From an uncultured marine group I thaumarchaeote (lineage in GTDB: Archaea > Thermoproteota > Nitrososphaeria > Nitrososphaerales > Nitrosopumilaceae), in assembly GCA_902512865.1 (NCBI GenBank), contig CABXKZ010000004.1, positions 1-39,102 of the forward strand: a DNA stretch of 39,102 nucleotides, in the 5' to 3' direction. Of the stretch, positions 8,502 through 16,908 are shown in pieces. Position 1 is the stretch's first letter. Every line of letters starts with the position of its first letter. The translations under genes were made by a program, and so were the position numbers. Below the pieces are notes generated by a model. The model was not told the DNA's origin, ran no database searches, and saw nothing but the letters and a program-made list of their open reading frames with translations.

Positions 8502-9753
8502 GATTCAGAAATCCAAATTAAATGGGAAAATAACATGTCCATCTAACAAAAGTTATACTCATAGAGCAATATTTCTTGCAGCATTATCTGATGGTAAAAG
8601 TATAGTAAAAAAAATTCTACATTCTAATGACACTATTGCAACAATTAGTGCATGTAGAGGATTTGGAGTTGAGGTAGAAGAAGTTGAAAATAATGTAACT
8701 ATTAAAAATAAAATTGGCGAGACAGTTCAAAGCTCGATAATAAATGCTGAAAATTCGGGAACAACAATTAGGATTGCAATTGCAATAGCTGCGTTATCAG
8801 GAGGAAATACAACATTAACTGGAGATGACAGTCTTAAAAAAAGACCGATGCAGCCCATTTTAGATGCGTTAGAAAGAATGGGAGTCAAAACCGAATCAAA
8901 CGAAGGAAGACCTCCAATACACATCAACGGAAAGATTCAAGGGAAAGAGATTAGCATAAATGGAGATATTTCTAGTCAATTTATTTCTGCACTACTTATT
9001 ATTGCACCTCGATTACCAGATGGACTAATTATTAATGTAGAAGGAAAACTGGTTTCAAAGCCATATGTTGATTTGACAATTGCAATAATGAAAAAATTTG
9101 GTGTTGGTGTAAAAATTGAAGAAGAGTATAAGAGATATGTTGTTTCACATCAGATTTACAAACCAACCACATTTTCAATTCCGTCAGATTTTTCCAATCT
9201 GGCATTATTGTTAGCAGCAAATGTTTTGTTGGGAGATGGCCTGGATATCAAAATAAGTTTAGGAGATATGCCACAAGGAGATGAAGCAATTGTGGATATT
9301 TTAGAGAAATTGGGAGTGAATGTAACACTTGAAGATGACATAATTACCACAGAATCTCCGATTTCACTAAAAGGTGGAAAATTTGATTTATCAGATACAC
9401 CAGATCTTTTACCTGCCATTGCAATTCTTGCATTGAAATCAGAAAAACCCATTGAAATGTTTAATGTAAAACATGCAAGATACAAAGAGACCGATAGAAT
9501 TGCAATAATTTCAAGAGAATTAAAAAAGATAGGATTGAATGTTGAAGAAAAAGATGATGGGATGATTCTCAAAAAATCTTCAGAATTAATTCCTGCAGAG
9601 TTAAATTCAGAAAATGATCATAGATTATTCATGGCATTCTCGATTGCAGGAATGTTTGTCGGAGAATGTACAGTTTCAGATCCAGATGCAGTAAAAGTTT
9701 CATATCCAGAATTTATTTCAGACCTTGTAAATGTAGGCGCAAAAATAAACTAA
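8491..9753 (+). CDS. aroA: 3-phosphoshikimate 1-carboxyvinyltransferase (EPSP synthase)
   Basis: A 420-residue EPSP synthase that joins phosphoenolpyruvate to shikimate 3-phosphate. Signature segments are CPSNKSYTHRA near the N-terminus, NSGTTIRI, SKPYVDLTI, and the C-terminal HARYKETDRIA followed by DHRLFMAFSI. I prefer ATG 8491 (MNCKIQKS) to ATG 8485, which adds only two residues; both lie within the end of the shikimate kinase gene. It is complete and of usual length. A short gap separates it from chorismate synthase, which seems to have its own promoter. Confidence 0.94.
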   Translation: MNCKIQKSKLNGKITCPSNKSYTHRAIFLAALSDGKSIVKKILHSNDTIATISACRGFGVEVEEVENNVTIKNKIGETVQSSIINAENSGTTIRIAIAIAALSGGNTTLTGDDSLKKRPMQPILDALERMGVKTESNEGRPPIHINGKIQGKEISINGDISSQFISALLIIAPRLPDGLIINVEGKLVSKPYVDLTIAIMKKFGVGVKIEEEYKRYVVSHQIYKPTTFSIPSDFSNLALLLAANVLLGDGLDIKISLGDMPQGDEAIVDILEKLGVNVTLEDDIITTESPISLKGGKFDLSDTPDLLPAIAILALKSEKPIEMFNVKHARYKETDRIAIISRELKKIGLNVEEKDDGMILKKSSELIPAELNSENDHRLFMAFSIAGMFVGECTVSDPDAVKVSYPEFISDLVNVGAKIN

Positions 9754-9761
9754 CATAGAAG

Positions 9762-9770
9762 GATTATAAG
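9762..9770 (+). promoter_or_regulatory. TATA-like box for aroC
   Basis: GATTATAAG is centred about 24 bp upstream of the TTG at 9790, supporting a leaderless TTG start for chorismate synthase. Confidence 0.45.
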
Positions 9771-9789
9771 CATCATAAACGATCTTTGA

Positions 9790-10887
9790 TTGTTGAATGG
9801 TAATTCCATAGGCAGAAGATTGGTTCTCACTAGTTTTGGAGAAAGTCATGGAAAGTGTATTGGGACAGTACTAGATGGGTGTCCAGCAGGATTAGAATTA
9901 GAAGAAAAAGATATTCAAAAAATGTTAGATTTGAGAAAACCAGGACAATCACTTGTCTCTACACAAAGGAAAGAAGGAGACGTAGTAGAGATTCTTACAG
10001 GTACATTCAGAGGATATACTACAGGAGCACCAATTACTATGATTATTTGGAATAAGGATCAGAAATCAGTTGCATATGAAAAACTAAGAACTGAAATGCG
10101 TCCAGGACACTCAGATTATCCAGCATATATGAAATATAAAAAATTTAATGATCATAGAGGAGGAGGAAGATTTTCTGGAAGATTAACTGCAACACATGTA
10201 ATGGGTGGAGCAATTGCAAGAAAATTACTTAAAGATACAATTGGAATTGAAACTAATTCTTACACATCACAAATTGGAAAGGTAAAGATGAAAAAGGAAG
10301 CAACAAAAAAAGAATTCAAATCAATTTACACAAATGATGTTAGATGTCCTGAAAAAAATACTGCTCAAAAAATGAAAAGTGTTGTTTTGAATGCTAGGAA
10401 AAAAGGAGACTCACTTGGAGGAATAATAGAATCAATTACAACAAATTTGCCAGTTGGTTTAGGAGAACCAATTTTTGGTTCATTAGAATCAGACATAAGC
10501 AAAGCAATTTTTTCAATCCCAGCAGTAAAAGGAATAGAATTTGGTTCAGGCTTTGCAGGTTCAGAAAGATTTGGTTCAGAGAATAATGATGCATATGTGA
10601 TGAAAGGAGGAAAAGTTTCAACTAAAACTAATAATTCTGGAGGAATTTTGGGCGGTATTTCAAATGGAATGCCAATTACACTGAGAATTGCATTCAAACC
10701 AGCATCATCTATTTCAAAAATACAAAATAGTGTTGACATAAAAAAGAAAAAATCAATTAAACTCCAAGTAGGTGGACGACATGATCCATGTGTAGTACCA
10801 CGTGCACCACCAGTAGTAGATTCATTGATTGCACTTACCATAGCAGATCATGCATTACTTAGTGGTTTCATAAAACCCACATTATGA
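9790..10887 (+). CDS. aroC: Chorismate synthase
   Basis: A 365-residue chorismate synthase that removes phosphate from EPSP using reduced FMN. Signatures are GNSIGRRLVLTSFGESHG at the N-terminus, RPGHSDYPAYMKY and DHRGGGRFSGRLTA in the middle, and GGRHDPCVVPRAPPVVDS near the end. The start is TTG at 9790 (a second TTG at 9793 is possible): no ATG is in frame before the conserved N-terminus. The stop overlaps the next gene's ATG (ATGA). Length is normal for the family. Confidence 0.94.
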   Translation: MLNGNSIGRRLVLTSFGESHGKCIGTVLDGCPAGLELEEKDIQKMLDLRKPGQSLVSTQRKEGDVVEILTGTFRGYTTGAPITMIIWNKDQKSVAYEKLRTEMRPGHSDYPAYMKYKKFNDHRGGGRFSGRLTATHVMGGAIARKLLKDTIGIETNSYTSQIGKVKMKKEATKKEFKSIYTNDVRCPEKNTAQKMKSVVLNARKKGDSLGGIIESITTNLPVGLGEPIFGSLESDISKAIFSIPAVKGIEFGSGFAGSERFGSENNDAYVMKGGKVSTKTNNSGGILGGISNGMPITLRIAFKPASSISKIQNSVDIKKKKSIKLQVGGRHDPCVVPRAPPVVDSLIALTIADHALLSGFIKPTL

Positions 10888-12245
10888 AAATGACCGAATT
10901 AGAAGAATTAAGAACAAAAATCCAAGAGGTTACAATTGAAATGTTATCTCTATTAAAAACCAGAACAGAAATTGCACAAGAAATAGGAAAAATTAAGAAC
11001 AAAGAAGGTATGAGCGTATCCGATGAGTCTAGAGAAGATGAACTTAGAGAATTAGTAAAAAAACAATGTCAAGAAATTAATTTTAATTCAAATACAGCAC
11101 TAAAATTCTTAAATTTTTTATTGAATGAATCAGTTAAAGTTCAATCATCAGAATCAAAAACACATTTATCAATTTTTCTTAAAGCAAAGGAATTAGAACG
11201 AGAAGGGAAAAAAATAATTCATTTAGAAGTAGGAGAGCCAAACTTCCAACCACCAATTAATGTAAAAAAATCGCTATCAGAAGTGTATGATAAAGGATTT
11301 GGAAAGTATGGCCCAGCAAAAGGATTACCAGAATTTAGAATAAAATTGGCGGAATTTACTAACAAATATTTTGAAACAAAGATCAATTCAGAGAATGTCA
11401 TGGTAACTCCGGGTGCAAGATTTGGGGTTTTTCTATCCATAACCACACTTTTAGATCCAGGTGATGAGATGATTGTGATAGAGCCCGCATGGCCGGCATA
11501 CCGACATTGTGCAATAAATGCAGGCATCAAAGTGAGAAGTATTAAAACAACATTGGAAAATAAATGGGAGCCTGATATTGATGAGATTTCATCATGTATT
11601 AATGATAATACAAAGATGATTGTTCTAAATTATCCAAATAATCCTACTGGAAAGATTTTGCCAAAAACATTACAAGATAAAATTGTAGAAATTGCAAGAA
11701 AACACGACTTGTATATTCTAAGTGATGAAATTTATAGTAATTATTCAAATGAAGAATGGAAGAGTATTTTATCATATGATTATGAAAAATCAATCATTAC
11801 GCAATCATTTTCAAAATCACATTCCATGACAGGATATAGAATTGGATATTTGATATCTAGTGAAAAGATTATTGAGAGATTAACAAAATTGCAAGCACTT
11901 TGCTTGACAAATGTTTCAGAGCCAATCCAATATACAGCAATGAATTCATTAGAAGAGGATGTCACAGATAATGTAAAAACAATGGATGAGAGATTAACAA
12001 AATTAGAAGAGATCTGCAAAGAAATGGAATTAGAATTTATCAAGCCAGACGGTGCGATGTATATTTTTGCACGCACTAAAAACCCAATTAATACTTCAGA
12101 ATTATCCGAGAAATTGTTAGAATATGGGGTTGCTATCGCACCTGGAATAGGATTTGGTGATTACAATGAGTTTTTTAGAATTTCTGCTTGTTTAGATATA
12201 AAAACACTAATTCAAGGCATGGACATATTAAAAACGAGGTTATAG
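10884..12245 (+). CDS. Fused chorismate mutase (AroQ type) and class I aminotransferase
   Basis: A 453-residue fusion. Residues 1-85 form an all-helical AroQ chorismate mutase domain (RTKIQEVTIEMLSLLKTR, then an EIGKIK segment), converting chorismate to prephenate. Residues 95-453 form a fold-type I aminotransferase: GKYGPAKGLPEFR, NYPNNPTG (250-256), SDEIYS, and the PLP lysine in SFSKSHSMTGYR (Lys311). The fusion suggests transamination of prephenate to arogenate, or of the keto acids made from it. It overlaps aroC by 4 bp and precedes the prephenate/arogenate dehydrogenase. The start may be ATG 10884 or 10890. I see no prephenate dehydratase in the window. Confidence 0.88.
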   Translation: MKMTELEELRTKIQEVTIEMLSLLKTRTEIAQEIGKIKNKEGMSVSDESREDELRELVKKQCQEINFNSNTALKFLNFLLNESVKVQSSESKTHLSIFLKAKELEREGKKIIHLEVGEPNFQPPINVKKSLSEVYDKGFGKYGPAKGLPEFRIKLAEFTNKYFETKINSENVMVTPGARFGVFLSITTLLDPGDEMIVIEPAWPAYRHCAINAGIKVRSIKTTLENKWEPDIDEISSCINDNTKMIVLNYPNNPTGKILPKTLQDKIVEIARKHDLYILSDEIYSNYSNEEWKSILSYDYEKSIITQSFSKSHSMTGYRIGYLISSEKIIERLTKLQALCLTNVSEPIQYTAMNSLEEDVTDNVKTMDERLTKLEEICKEMELEFIKPDGAMYIFARTKNPINTSELSEKLLEYGVAIAPGIGFGDYNEFFRISACLDIKTLIQGMDILKTRL

Positions 12246-12252
12246 AAATACA

Positions 12253-13104
12253 ATGGTAAAAACTATCGCAATAATTGGAGCAGGTGGAGCAATGGGCAAG
12301 TGGTTTTCAGAATATTTTTCAAAAAAGGGATTTGAAGTTACGGGTTTTGATAACACAAATCCAGTTGCAAAAAATATAAAAAATGCAAAGTCATTGATTA
12401 GTGCAATTTTAAATGTAGACTATGTTTTATTATCAACACCCACAAAAAAGACTCCTGAAATTATTAGATTAATTGCAAAAGAAATGAAAAGAGGATCATA
12501 TCTAATTGATATCACCTCACATAAAGCAAAGACAGCAACTGCATTAGGAAAAATACCTGCAAAAGTATCACCAATTTGTATTCATCCTATGTTTGGTCCA
12601 GGTGCAAAAAATCTAAAAAATCATAATATTGTTTTAATACCAATAAAAGATGGAAAGACGGAACTAAATGTTGCAAAGAATCTTTTTCCAGATGGTAATT
12701 TCGTAACAATTGACTCCACAGAGCATGATAAAAAAATTGCGATGATTCTTGGTCTAACTCATTTAATCAACATAGCATTTGCAAATATTTTAGCAAAAGA
12801 TGACAAGATTTTACTTACAGAAAAAATGTCAGGAACAACATTCAAAGCTCAAAAGATTTTGGCAGAGAGTATAATGACAGAATCACCAGAATTAATTGAA
12901 ACTATTATTTCAAATCCAGAGATTAGAAAAGTTGCAGAAGAGTTTTGGAAAGATGTAGGAAGACTGCTAGCATCTGCACAAGAAGGAAAGAGTGAAGAGG
13001 TAATTGAATACATTAACATGAATAAAGAAAAAATTTCTCAAAATGTTGACCTAGAAAAATCCTATAAAAAACTAACAAAAATGGTCAATACAATTGAGAA
13101 ATAA
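12253..13104 (+). CDS. tyrA: Prephenate/arogenate dehydrogenase
   Basis: A 283-residue NAD(P)-dependent dehydrogenase of the TyrA family, which oxidatively decarboxylates prephenate or arogenate on the way to tyrosine. The dinucleotide motif GAGGAMG lies at residues 9-15 and IHPMFGPG, with the family's catalytic histidine, near residue 113. After the Rossmann domain comes an all-helical dimerisation domain. It starts 7 bp after the mutase-aminotransferase gene; arogenate is a likely substrate if that fusion transaminates prephenate. Its stop overlaps the start of the Nudix gene (TAATG). Confidence 0.9.
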   Translation: MVKTIAIIGAGGAMGKWFSEYFSKKGFEVTGFDNTNPVAKNIKNAKSLISAILNVDYVLLSTPTKKTPEIIRLIAKEMKRGSYLIDITSHKAKTATALGKIPAKVSPICIHPMFGPGAKNLKNHNIVLIPIKDGKTELNVAKNLFPDGNFVTIDSTEHDKKIAMILGLTHLINIAFANILAKDDKILLTEKMSGTTFKAQKILAESIMTESPELIETIISNPEIRKVAEEFWKDVGRLLASAQEGKSEEVIEYINMNKEKISQNVDLEKSYKKLTKMVNTIEK

Positions 13105-13508
13105 TGCGTAAAACAAAAATTGTTACGTCATTTTTAAGAGATTCAGAAAAGATTCTACTCCTAAAAAGAAGTGAAAAAGTAAAAAGTATGAAGAATCTCT
13201 GGGCAGGAATTAGTGGCATTATAGAAGATAATGAAAAACCAATCAAACGAGCAAAAATTGAAATTTTAGAAGAGGTTGGAATAGAAGAATCAGATATTAC
13301 TTTAATGAAAGAAGGAAATAAGATTTTGATTGAATCACCTCAATACGTAAATCACCAATGGGAGGTTTATCCATTTTTATTTTCTTGTAGTAATAAAGAG
13401 ATAAAATTGAATTGGGAAAATTCAGATTCCAGATGGATAAGGATTAATGAATTAAATAATTTCACAACAGTTCCAAGTTTAGACAGAGTATTAGCTAGAT
13501 TGTTCTAA
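13104..13508 (+). CDS. Nudix hydrolase family protein
   Basis: A 134-residue single Nudix domain. The Nudix box is visible from GIIEDNE through ILEEVGI, with the metal-binding EE pair kept. The usual Arg of REUxEE is replaced by Ile (IEILEEVGI), which may weaken or alter activity. LLLKRSEKVKSMKNLW before the box is typical of nucleotide-diphosphate hydrolases. The substrate cannot be told. It is translationally coupled to tyrA and overlaps the convergent thiC by 18 bp. Confidence 0.85.
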   Translation: MRKTKIVTSFLRDSEKILLLKRSEKVKSMKNLWAGISGIIEDNEKPIKRAKIEILEEVGIEESDITLMKEGNKILIESPQYVNHQWEVYPFLFSCSNKEIKLNWENSDSRWIRINELNNFTTVPSLDRVLARLF

Positions 13509-14819
13509 TTTTTCAGGATCTTTTTCATATTTTCTTTGTTGTGGTAACATAAGATACACACATGCACCGCCACACATTGTACAGGGAACATTATTTCCAG
13601 GATGTTGACCAGTTCTTCCATGAATTTTAGCAGCCAATTCAGGATCAATTGATAAAGCCAATTGTTTTTCCCAATCAAGAGTTCTTCTAGCTTCAGTCAT
13701 CTTCATATCCCATTTTATTGCTTTTTCTCTTAATTTTACAAGATCACCAGCATGAGCTGCAATTCGGTAGGCAATCAAACCAGCTTTAACTTCTTCAGAA
13801 TTAGGTAATGCGAGATGTTCAGAAGGAGTAAGATAACATAAAAGATCAACGCCTTCACTAGCTGAGACTGCAGCACCGATAGCACTTGCAATATGGTCAT
13901 GTCCAGATGCAATATCAGTCACTAATGGTCCCAAGACATAATATGGAACATCGCCTATGAGTGATTTTGCCAGCCTTACATTCGCTGCTACTTCATTTAG
14001 TGGAACATGTCCAGGACCTTCAATCATAACTTGAACTTCTTTTTCATTTGCACGTTTAGCAAGTCTAGATATGTTAATCATTTCTTGGACTTGTAATTCA
14101 TCATGAGAGTCTAAAATAGAACCAGGTCTTAGAGCATCACCTAAACTAAATGTCACATCATATTTTTGTGCCAATTCCATCATATAGTCATAATGAGTAA
14201 TGTAAGGATTTTCTTTATCGTATTTTAGCATCCAAGCGGCAGTAATAGTTCCACCTTTACTTACTACACCAGCATATCTTTCAACCTTTAGAATTCTTTT
14301 AGCGATTTCTTTTGTTATACCAGAATGTATTGTTGTATAATCAACTCCATCTTTTATATTATTTTCAAATGCTTTAAGAAAATCATCTTCAGTTATATCT
14401 AATGGGTTTTTGTGTTTTTCAACTCCAAAGTTATATGCTTCATAAATTGGTACAGTTCCAAAGGTAATAGGTGCAACCTCCAATAATCGTCTTCGAACAA
14501 CTCCGACATCACCACCATCACTCAAATCCATAATAGTATCTGCATGATATTTTACTGCAACTTTGGCTTTCTCAACTTCTTCATCAATATTGACATTCAA
14601 GGTAGAGGTACCAATGTTTACATTCACCTTAGTTTTTGTACCTTTACCAATTCCTACATTATGGATTTTTTCTTTACGCACATTATTACTAGGAATTATT
14701 ATTGAACCACTAGCAATTTTTGGAACTAACCAGTCAAGAGTTACATCCTCATCTTTTGCTACCTGCTTCATTTCATCAGTAGCTATACCTCTACGTGCAG
14801 AAGTCATTTGAGTTGCCAT
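13491..14819 (-). CDS. thiC: Phosphomethylpyrimidine synthase ThiC
   Basis: A 442-residue radical SAM enzyme that rearranges aminoimidazole ribotide to hydroxymethylpyrimidine phosphate for thiamine. Conserved stretches include TIHSGI, FSLGDALRPGS, MIEGPGHVPLNEV and YVLGPLVTDIA. The iron-sulfur cysteines lie near the C-terminus in PCTMCGGACVY; their spacing is C-x2-C-x3-C, one residue shorter than the C-x2-C-x4-C of bacterial and plant ThiC. The ATG at 14819 lies 26.5 bp from the centre of a TATA box apparently shared with divergent thiDN. No TPP riboswitch fits in the 52-bp spacer. The 3' end overlaps the Nudix gene. Confidence 0.95.
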   Translation of the reverse strand: MATQMTSARRGIATDEMKQVAKDEDVTLDWLVPKIASGSIIIPSNNVRKEKIHNVGIGKGTKTKVNVNIGTSTLNVNIDEEVEKAKVAVKYHADTIMDLSDGGDVGVVRRRLLEVAPITFGTVPIYEAYNFGVEKHKNPLDITEDDFLKAFENNIKDGVDYTTIHSGITKEIAKRILKVERYAGVVSKGGTITAAWMLKYDKENPYITHYDYMMELAQKYDVTFSLGDALRPGSILDSHDELQVQEMINISRLAKRANEKEVQVMIEGPGHVPLNEVAANVRLAKSLIGDVPYYVLGPLVTDIASGHDHIASAIGAAVSASEGVDLLCYLTPSEHLALPNSEEVKAGLIAYRIAAHAGDLVKLREKAIKWDMKMTEARRTLDWEKQLALSIDPELAAKIHGRTGQHPGNNVPCTMCGGACVYLMLPQQRKYEKDPEKLEQSS

Positions 14820-14842
14820 ATCTCAAATTGTCAAATGGTGGA

Positions 14843-14848
14843 TTTAAA
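14843..14848. promoter_or_regulatory. Single palindromic TATA box shared by thiC and thiDN
   Basis: TTTAAA is its own reverse complement. Its centre (14845.5) is exactly midway between the first bases of the thiC ATG (14819) and the thiDN ATG (14872), 26.5 bp from each. This is the right distance for a leaderless transcript in both directions. I infer a bidirectional core promoter. Confidence 0.5.
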
Positions 14849-14850
14849 CA

Positions 14851-14867
14851 ATCGTTTAACTTACGAT
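14851..14867. promoter_or_regulatory. Inverted repeat ATCGT-N7-ACGAT before thiDN, candidate operator
   Basis: Perfect 5-bp arms at 14851-14855 and 14863-14867 lie between the shared TATA box and the thiDN start. A repressor bound here would block the thiDN transcription start. No regulator is identified, and a short dyad can occur by chance. Confidence 0.3.
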
Positions 14868-14871
14868 CAAC

Positions 14872-16149
14872 ATGAATGTTCTTTCAATTGGTGGCTCAGA
14901 CCCATCATCTGGAGCAGGAATTCAAAGTGACATCAAAACATTTGAGAATCACGGAGTGTATGGTTTTACAGTAATTACTGCCATTACCAGTCAGAATACA
15001 AAGAAAATTTCTAAAATTTTACCAATTTCCTCAAAAATTATAAGATCTCAATTAGAATCAGTGTTATCAGATTTTCAAATTGATTCAATTAAAATTGGAA
15101 TGATGTATGATTCGTCAATTATCAAAGCTGTACATGTAATGATAAAAAATCAAAAATGTCCAATAGTAGTTGATCCAATAATTGAATCGACAACCAAGGC
15201 AATTTTATTAAAAAAATCAGCAATCAGAGATTATAGGAAAATGATAATACCATTAGCCACAATTATCACACCTAACAAGAGAGAATCTAAGATTTTATCA
15301 AGATGTAGCAAAGTAAAAGATGCTGCCAGGAGATTACAAGAATTAGGTGCTAAAAATGTCATAATAACGGGATATAGGGAATCCGAAAGGGAGATAGAAG
15401 ATTTTGTAATGGAGTCTGATAGCAATTACATTTTGAAGGGAAAAAGAATCAAAATGATTAATCATGGAAGTGGATGTAATTATTCAGCATCTATAACTGC
15501 ATCACTTGCTAGAAAAAAATCAGTTCATGAAGCAGCAAAGATTGCAAAAGAGTATGTCTATCAGTCAATAAAAAATTCTAAAAATTTGGGAAAAGGCATT
15601 AAAATAACTTATAAAAAAAATTCTGAAATACAAAAACAACTTTCACTTTCAATAATTGATTTTCAAAATATTAAAAATGTATCAAAATTTATTCCTGAAT
15701 GCCAAACAAATTTTGTTTTTTCAAAAAATAAACCAAAGAATATCAAAAATGTTTTAGGTATTTCTGGAAGGCTTGTCAAATCTGGAAATGATGTCATTCA
15801 AGCAGGGGATCTAGTATTCGGAGGATCACAACACGTTGCAACGGCACTAATTGAAGTGTCAAAAAAATTTCCTGAGATTCGTTCAGCAATTAATATAAAA
15901 TATGAACCAAAATTAATCACTAAAGCAAAAAAACGTAAAATGTCAGTGTTAAATTATAATAGAAAAAAAGAATCCAAAAATTCAAAATTAAAAGAAAACT
16001 CCTCAATATCGTGGGGAGTCTCTAGTTGTTTGAAATCAGAAATGCCAGATATAATATATCATAAAGGTGATTTAGGAAAAGAACCTATGATTATTGTATT
16101 TGGTTGTACACCTACAGAAGTAGTAAAAAAGATTAAGCAAATCCAATGA
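14872..16149 (+). CDS. thiDN: ThiD-ThiN fusion: HMP(-P) kinase and thiamine-phosphate synthase
   Basis: A 425-residue bifunctional thiamine enzyme. Residues 1-250 are a ribokinase-fold ThiD (SIGGSDPSSGAGIQSDIKTF, GMMYD, VDPI, NHGSGCNYSA) that phosphorylates hydroxymethylpyrimidine phosphate. Residues 260-425 are a ThiN domain, the archaeal thiamine-phosphate synthase that replaces ThiE: GDLVFGGSQHVATALIEVS, WGVSSC, and YHKGDLGKEPMIIVFG near the end. It is divergent from thiC with a shared TATA box, so the pyrimidine branch and its coupling to thiazole are probably co-expressed. Confidence 0.93.
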   Translation: MNVLSIGGSDPSSGAGIQSDIKTFENHGVYGFTVITAITSQNTKKISKILPISSKIIRSQLESVLSDFQIDSIKIGMMYDSSIIKAVHVMIKNQKCPIVVDPIIESTTKAILLKKSAIRDYRKMIIPLATIITPNKRESKILSRCSKVKDAARRLQELGAKNVIITGYRESEREIEDFVMESDSNYILKGKRIKMINHGSGCNYSASITASLARKKSVHEAAKIAKEYVYQSIKNSKNLGKGIKITYKKNSEIQKQLSLSIIDFQNIKNVSKFIPECQTNFVFSKNKPKNIKNVLGISGRLVKSGNDVIQAGDLVFGGSQHVATALIEVSKKFPEIRSAINIKYEPKLITKAKKRKMSVLNYNRKKESKNSKLKENSSISWGVSSCLKSEMPDIIYHKGDLGKEPMIIVFGCTPTEVVKKIKQIQ

Positions 16150-16173
16150 ATCACTAAATATTGTGTAATTGGA

Positions 16174-16181
16174 CATAAATA
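16174..16181 (+). promoter_or_regulatory. TATA-like box for the sugar nucleotidyltransferase gene pair
   Basis: CATAAATA is centred about 28 bp upstream of the ATG at 16206, within the 56-bp gap after thiDN. It implies a separate, leaderless or short-leader transcript. Confidence 0.4.
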
Positions 16182-16205
16182 GAACTGAAAAGTGCATACA
16201 AACTC

Positions 16206-16895
16206 ATGAAGGTAGTAATTTTAGCAGGAGGACTTGGTACGAGACTAGACCCATACACAAAATCTCTTCCTAAACCAATGCTTCCATTAGGTGGAAAACC
16301 AATTTTAGAGCATGAAATAGAATGGATTAAAAAAAATGGAATTAAAGAAATTGTAATCTGTGTGAGTTATTTACGAAAGAAAATTGAACATTATTTTGAC
16401 GATGGTGAAAAATTCGGTGTAAAAATTGAATATGCTATTTCAAATAAACCACTTGCAACGGCAGGTCAGCTAAAGACTGCTGAAAAATTCATTGACGAGA
16501 CATTTGTTTGTATATATGGAGATTCAATCTACAATTTTAGTTTGAAAAATATGATTGAACAACATAAAAAATCTAAATCTAATGTTACTATGAGTCTCTA
16601 TGATCACAAATTTAATTTGAAATATGGCGTAATTGACACAAAGAATAATGGCAAAGTTACTTCGTGGAATGAGAAACCAGAATTTTCAGCAAAAATTAAC
16701 ATAGGTTGCTATGTGATGGAACCAGAAGTTCTTCAATTAATTCCAAAAAATAGACCATATGGAATGGATAGTGTGATACGAAAAATACTTGCAAAGAAAA
16801 AGAAGGTTGGTAGTGTGATTTCTAAAAAAGGATTTATCGACATTGGTGATAAAGAAACCTATGAGAAAACAAATGAAGAGTATAGAAAAAAATAG
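16206..16895 (+). CDS. NDP-sugar pyrophosphorylase family nucleotidyltransferase
   Basis: A 229-residue nucleotidyltransferase that joins a sugar 1-phosphate to an NTP. The signature GGLGTRL...SLPKPMLPLGGKPILEH is at the N-terminus and the metal-binding Asp in CIYGDSIYNF; AGQL is in the substrate loop. There is only the catalytic domain, with no C-terminal hexapeptide-repeat helix. Exact sugar and nucleotide cannot be read from the motifs. A GNA1-like gene 13 bp downstream suggests, but does not prove, a UDP-GlcNAc-type product; GDP-mannose or dTDP-glucose remain possible. Confidence 0.85.
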   Translation: MKVVILAGGLGTRLDPYTKSLPKPMLPLGGKPILEHEIEWIKKNGIKEIVICVSYLRKKIEHYFDDGEKFGVKIEYAISNKPLATAGQLKTAEKFIDETFVCIYGDSIYNFSLKNMIEQHKKSKSNVTMSLYDHKFNLKYGVIDTKNNGKVTSWNEKPEFSAKINIGCYVMEPEVLQLIPKNRPYGMDSVIRKILAKKKKVGSVISKKGFIDIGDKETYEKTNEEYRKK

Positions 16896-16908
16896 GTAGG
16901 AATAGAAA

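Noticed and set aside
9032..9572. Minus-strand open frames inside aroA
   Set aside because: They lie wholly within a strongly conserved EPSP synthase gene and have no supporting start signals or recognisable motifs.
14820..14871. TPP riboswitch upstream of thiC or thiDN
   Set aside because: The spacer is only 52 bp, lacks the conserved riboswitch core, and the box spacing implies no 5' leader.
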